A stretch of 64,000 nucleotides of DNA from DATJHM01 sp963777355 (GTDB lineage Bacteria > Chloroflexota > Ktedonobacteria > Ktedonobacterales > Ktedonobacteraceae): assembly GCA_963777355.1 (NCBI GenBank), contig CAVZQK010000026.1:247984-311983 (forward strand), in the 5' to 3' direction. The notes beneath the pieces are model-generated. The model did not search any database, was not told the DNA's origin, and saw only the letters and a list, made by a program, of their open reading frames with translations. The position numbers and the translations under genes are program-made. Positions 63,627-64,000 of the stretch are shown here, in pieces; positions within the stretch are counted from its first letter, which is position 1, and each line of letters begins with the position of its first letter.

Positions 63627-64000
63627 CTATAATTGTTCAAAATTAAAGAACCAGCGATTTCGTTTCATCCAATGCCATACCAGCGCTATTTTTAGTGCGT
63701 AATAAGGATTTGTGCTGCCTCCTTCATACTCTTTTAAGATAAGACCTGAATGCAACCTTTGTAGACTGGCGATAACCGTTTTTTCAGAGAGCTGAAGGTG
63801 AGTAATAAGCTTTTTTCTTGCTATACTCGTTTGGTTGCTATGACTGGTAAGCTCGATAATTGTTTCTAGTATCCGCCGCTCGTTCTCGTTTTGTAATTCC
63901 TCTCGATAAAAAAGAAAGTTCTGGGCCGAATTAGCACTGATCATATATTCGATGATAGCCAGAAAATCTTCCTCGGTAATCAGTTGTTTTTGTGGTTCAC
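63627..64000 (-). CDS. C-terminal part of a winged-helix/NTPase-like protein (runs off window)
   Basis: The frame is open to the window edge (EPQKQLITEEDFLAIIEYM before the first visible ATG at 63944), so this is the 3' end of a longer gene. It contains a winged-helix-like stretch (LETIIELTSHSNQTSIARKK; KTVIASLQRLHSGLILKEYEGG) and ends NPYYALKIALVWHWMKRNR. That ending resembles the C-terminus of AAA-type NTPases with an archaeal-type wHTH, so it is probably another regulator upstream of the two paralogs. The rest lies outside the window. Confidence 0.6.
   Translation of the reverse strand, partial: EPQKQLITEEDFLAIIEYMISANSAQNFLFYREELQNENERRILETIIELTSHSNQTSIARKKLITHLQLSEKTVIASLQRLHSGLILKEYEGGSTNPYYALKIALVWHWMKRNRWFFNFEQL

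Noticed and set aside
1..64000. tRNA, rRNA, CRISPR or transposase genes
   Set aside because: I looked for cloverleaf-like T-loop words, 16S/23S landmarks, spaced repeats and DDE transposase patterns and found none; a covariance search could still reveal small RNAs.

Overview
The window looks like chromosomal DNA from a Ktedonobacteria-like member of the Chloroflexota. This is an inference from gene content, not a proven assignment. The clues are several very large membrane Ser/Thr kinases, an LLM-class F420-dependent oxidoreductase with a tandem paralog, an S53 pseudomurein-type (sedolisin) lipoprotein protease, CHAP and M23 wall enzymes, an XPB helicase with a DUF790/Bax1 nuclease, and a methionine operon under both a SAM-I riboswitch and a T-box. 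Base composition is moderate (about half G+C), with AT-richer accessory patches at 13.5-18.5 kb, 48.2-49.2 kb and 59-62 kb.

Layout. 0-7 kb: a partial CopC protein, RNase III, an orphan N6-adenine methyltransferase, a B12-binding mutase subunit with its MeaB-type G-protein chaperone, and a CocE-type hydrolase. 7-13.5 kb: tandem LLM oxidoreductases (the second broken), an MmyB-like regulator, a nucleotidyltransferase, a glucosaminidase-like protein, DoxX and GNAT. 13.5-16.3 kb: a Dam-type restriction-modification locus (endonuclease, broken XRE regulator, divergent methylase). 16.5-21 kb: a compact operon of RecQ helicase fused to a phosphoribosyltransferase, a DprA-like protein, and an XPB helicase. 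21-30.4 kb: four tandem paralogous receptor-type Ser/Thr kinases, two of which lack catalytic residues. 30.6-32.7 kb: DUF790/Bax1, the usual nuclease partner of XPB. 33-46 kb: membrane and envelope genes, a TrkA pair, FemAB, HD, M23 peptidase, and a sensor kinase with response regulator. 46.8-48 kb: thiolase. 48.2-49.1 kb: a broken Mrr endonuclease. 49.2-55.8 kb: the methionine/aspartate-family operon metX-metY-lysC-dinB-asd, with a long leader carrying a SAM-I riboswitch and then a Met T-box. 55.9-64 kb: S53 protease, CHAP protein, DUF5522, an APH-fold kinase, and a cluster of NTPase-winged-helix regulators that runs off the window.

A recurrent feature is the apparent single-base frameshift. 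I count about twenty, in both accessory and housekeeping genes (including lysC), and many fall in homopolymers. This pattern fits sequencing or assembly error better than gene decay. I therefore give the restored extents and keep type CDS for most of these genes; pseudogene is used only for genes with several lesions that show no sign of need. Restored reading frames were worked out by hand from the bases and from paralogs inside the window.

The parts most worth following up are the RecQ-PRTase/DprA/XPB operon (compare ShosTA), the kinase/pseudokinase array that separates XPB from Bax1, and the tandem SAM-I plus T-box leader. I saw no rRNA, tRNA, CRISPR array or insertion sequence.
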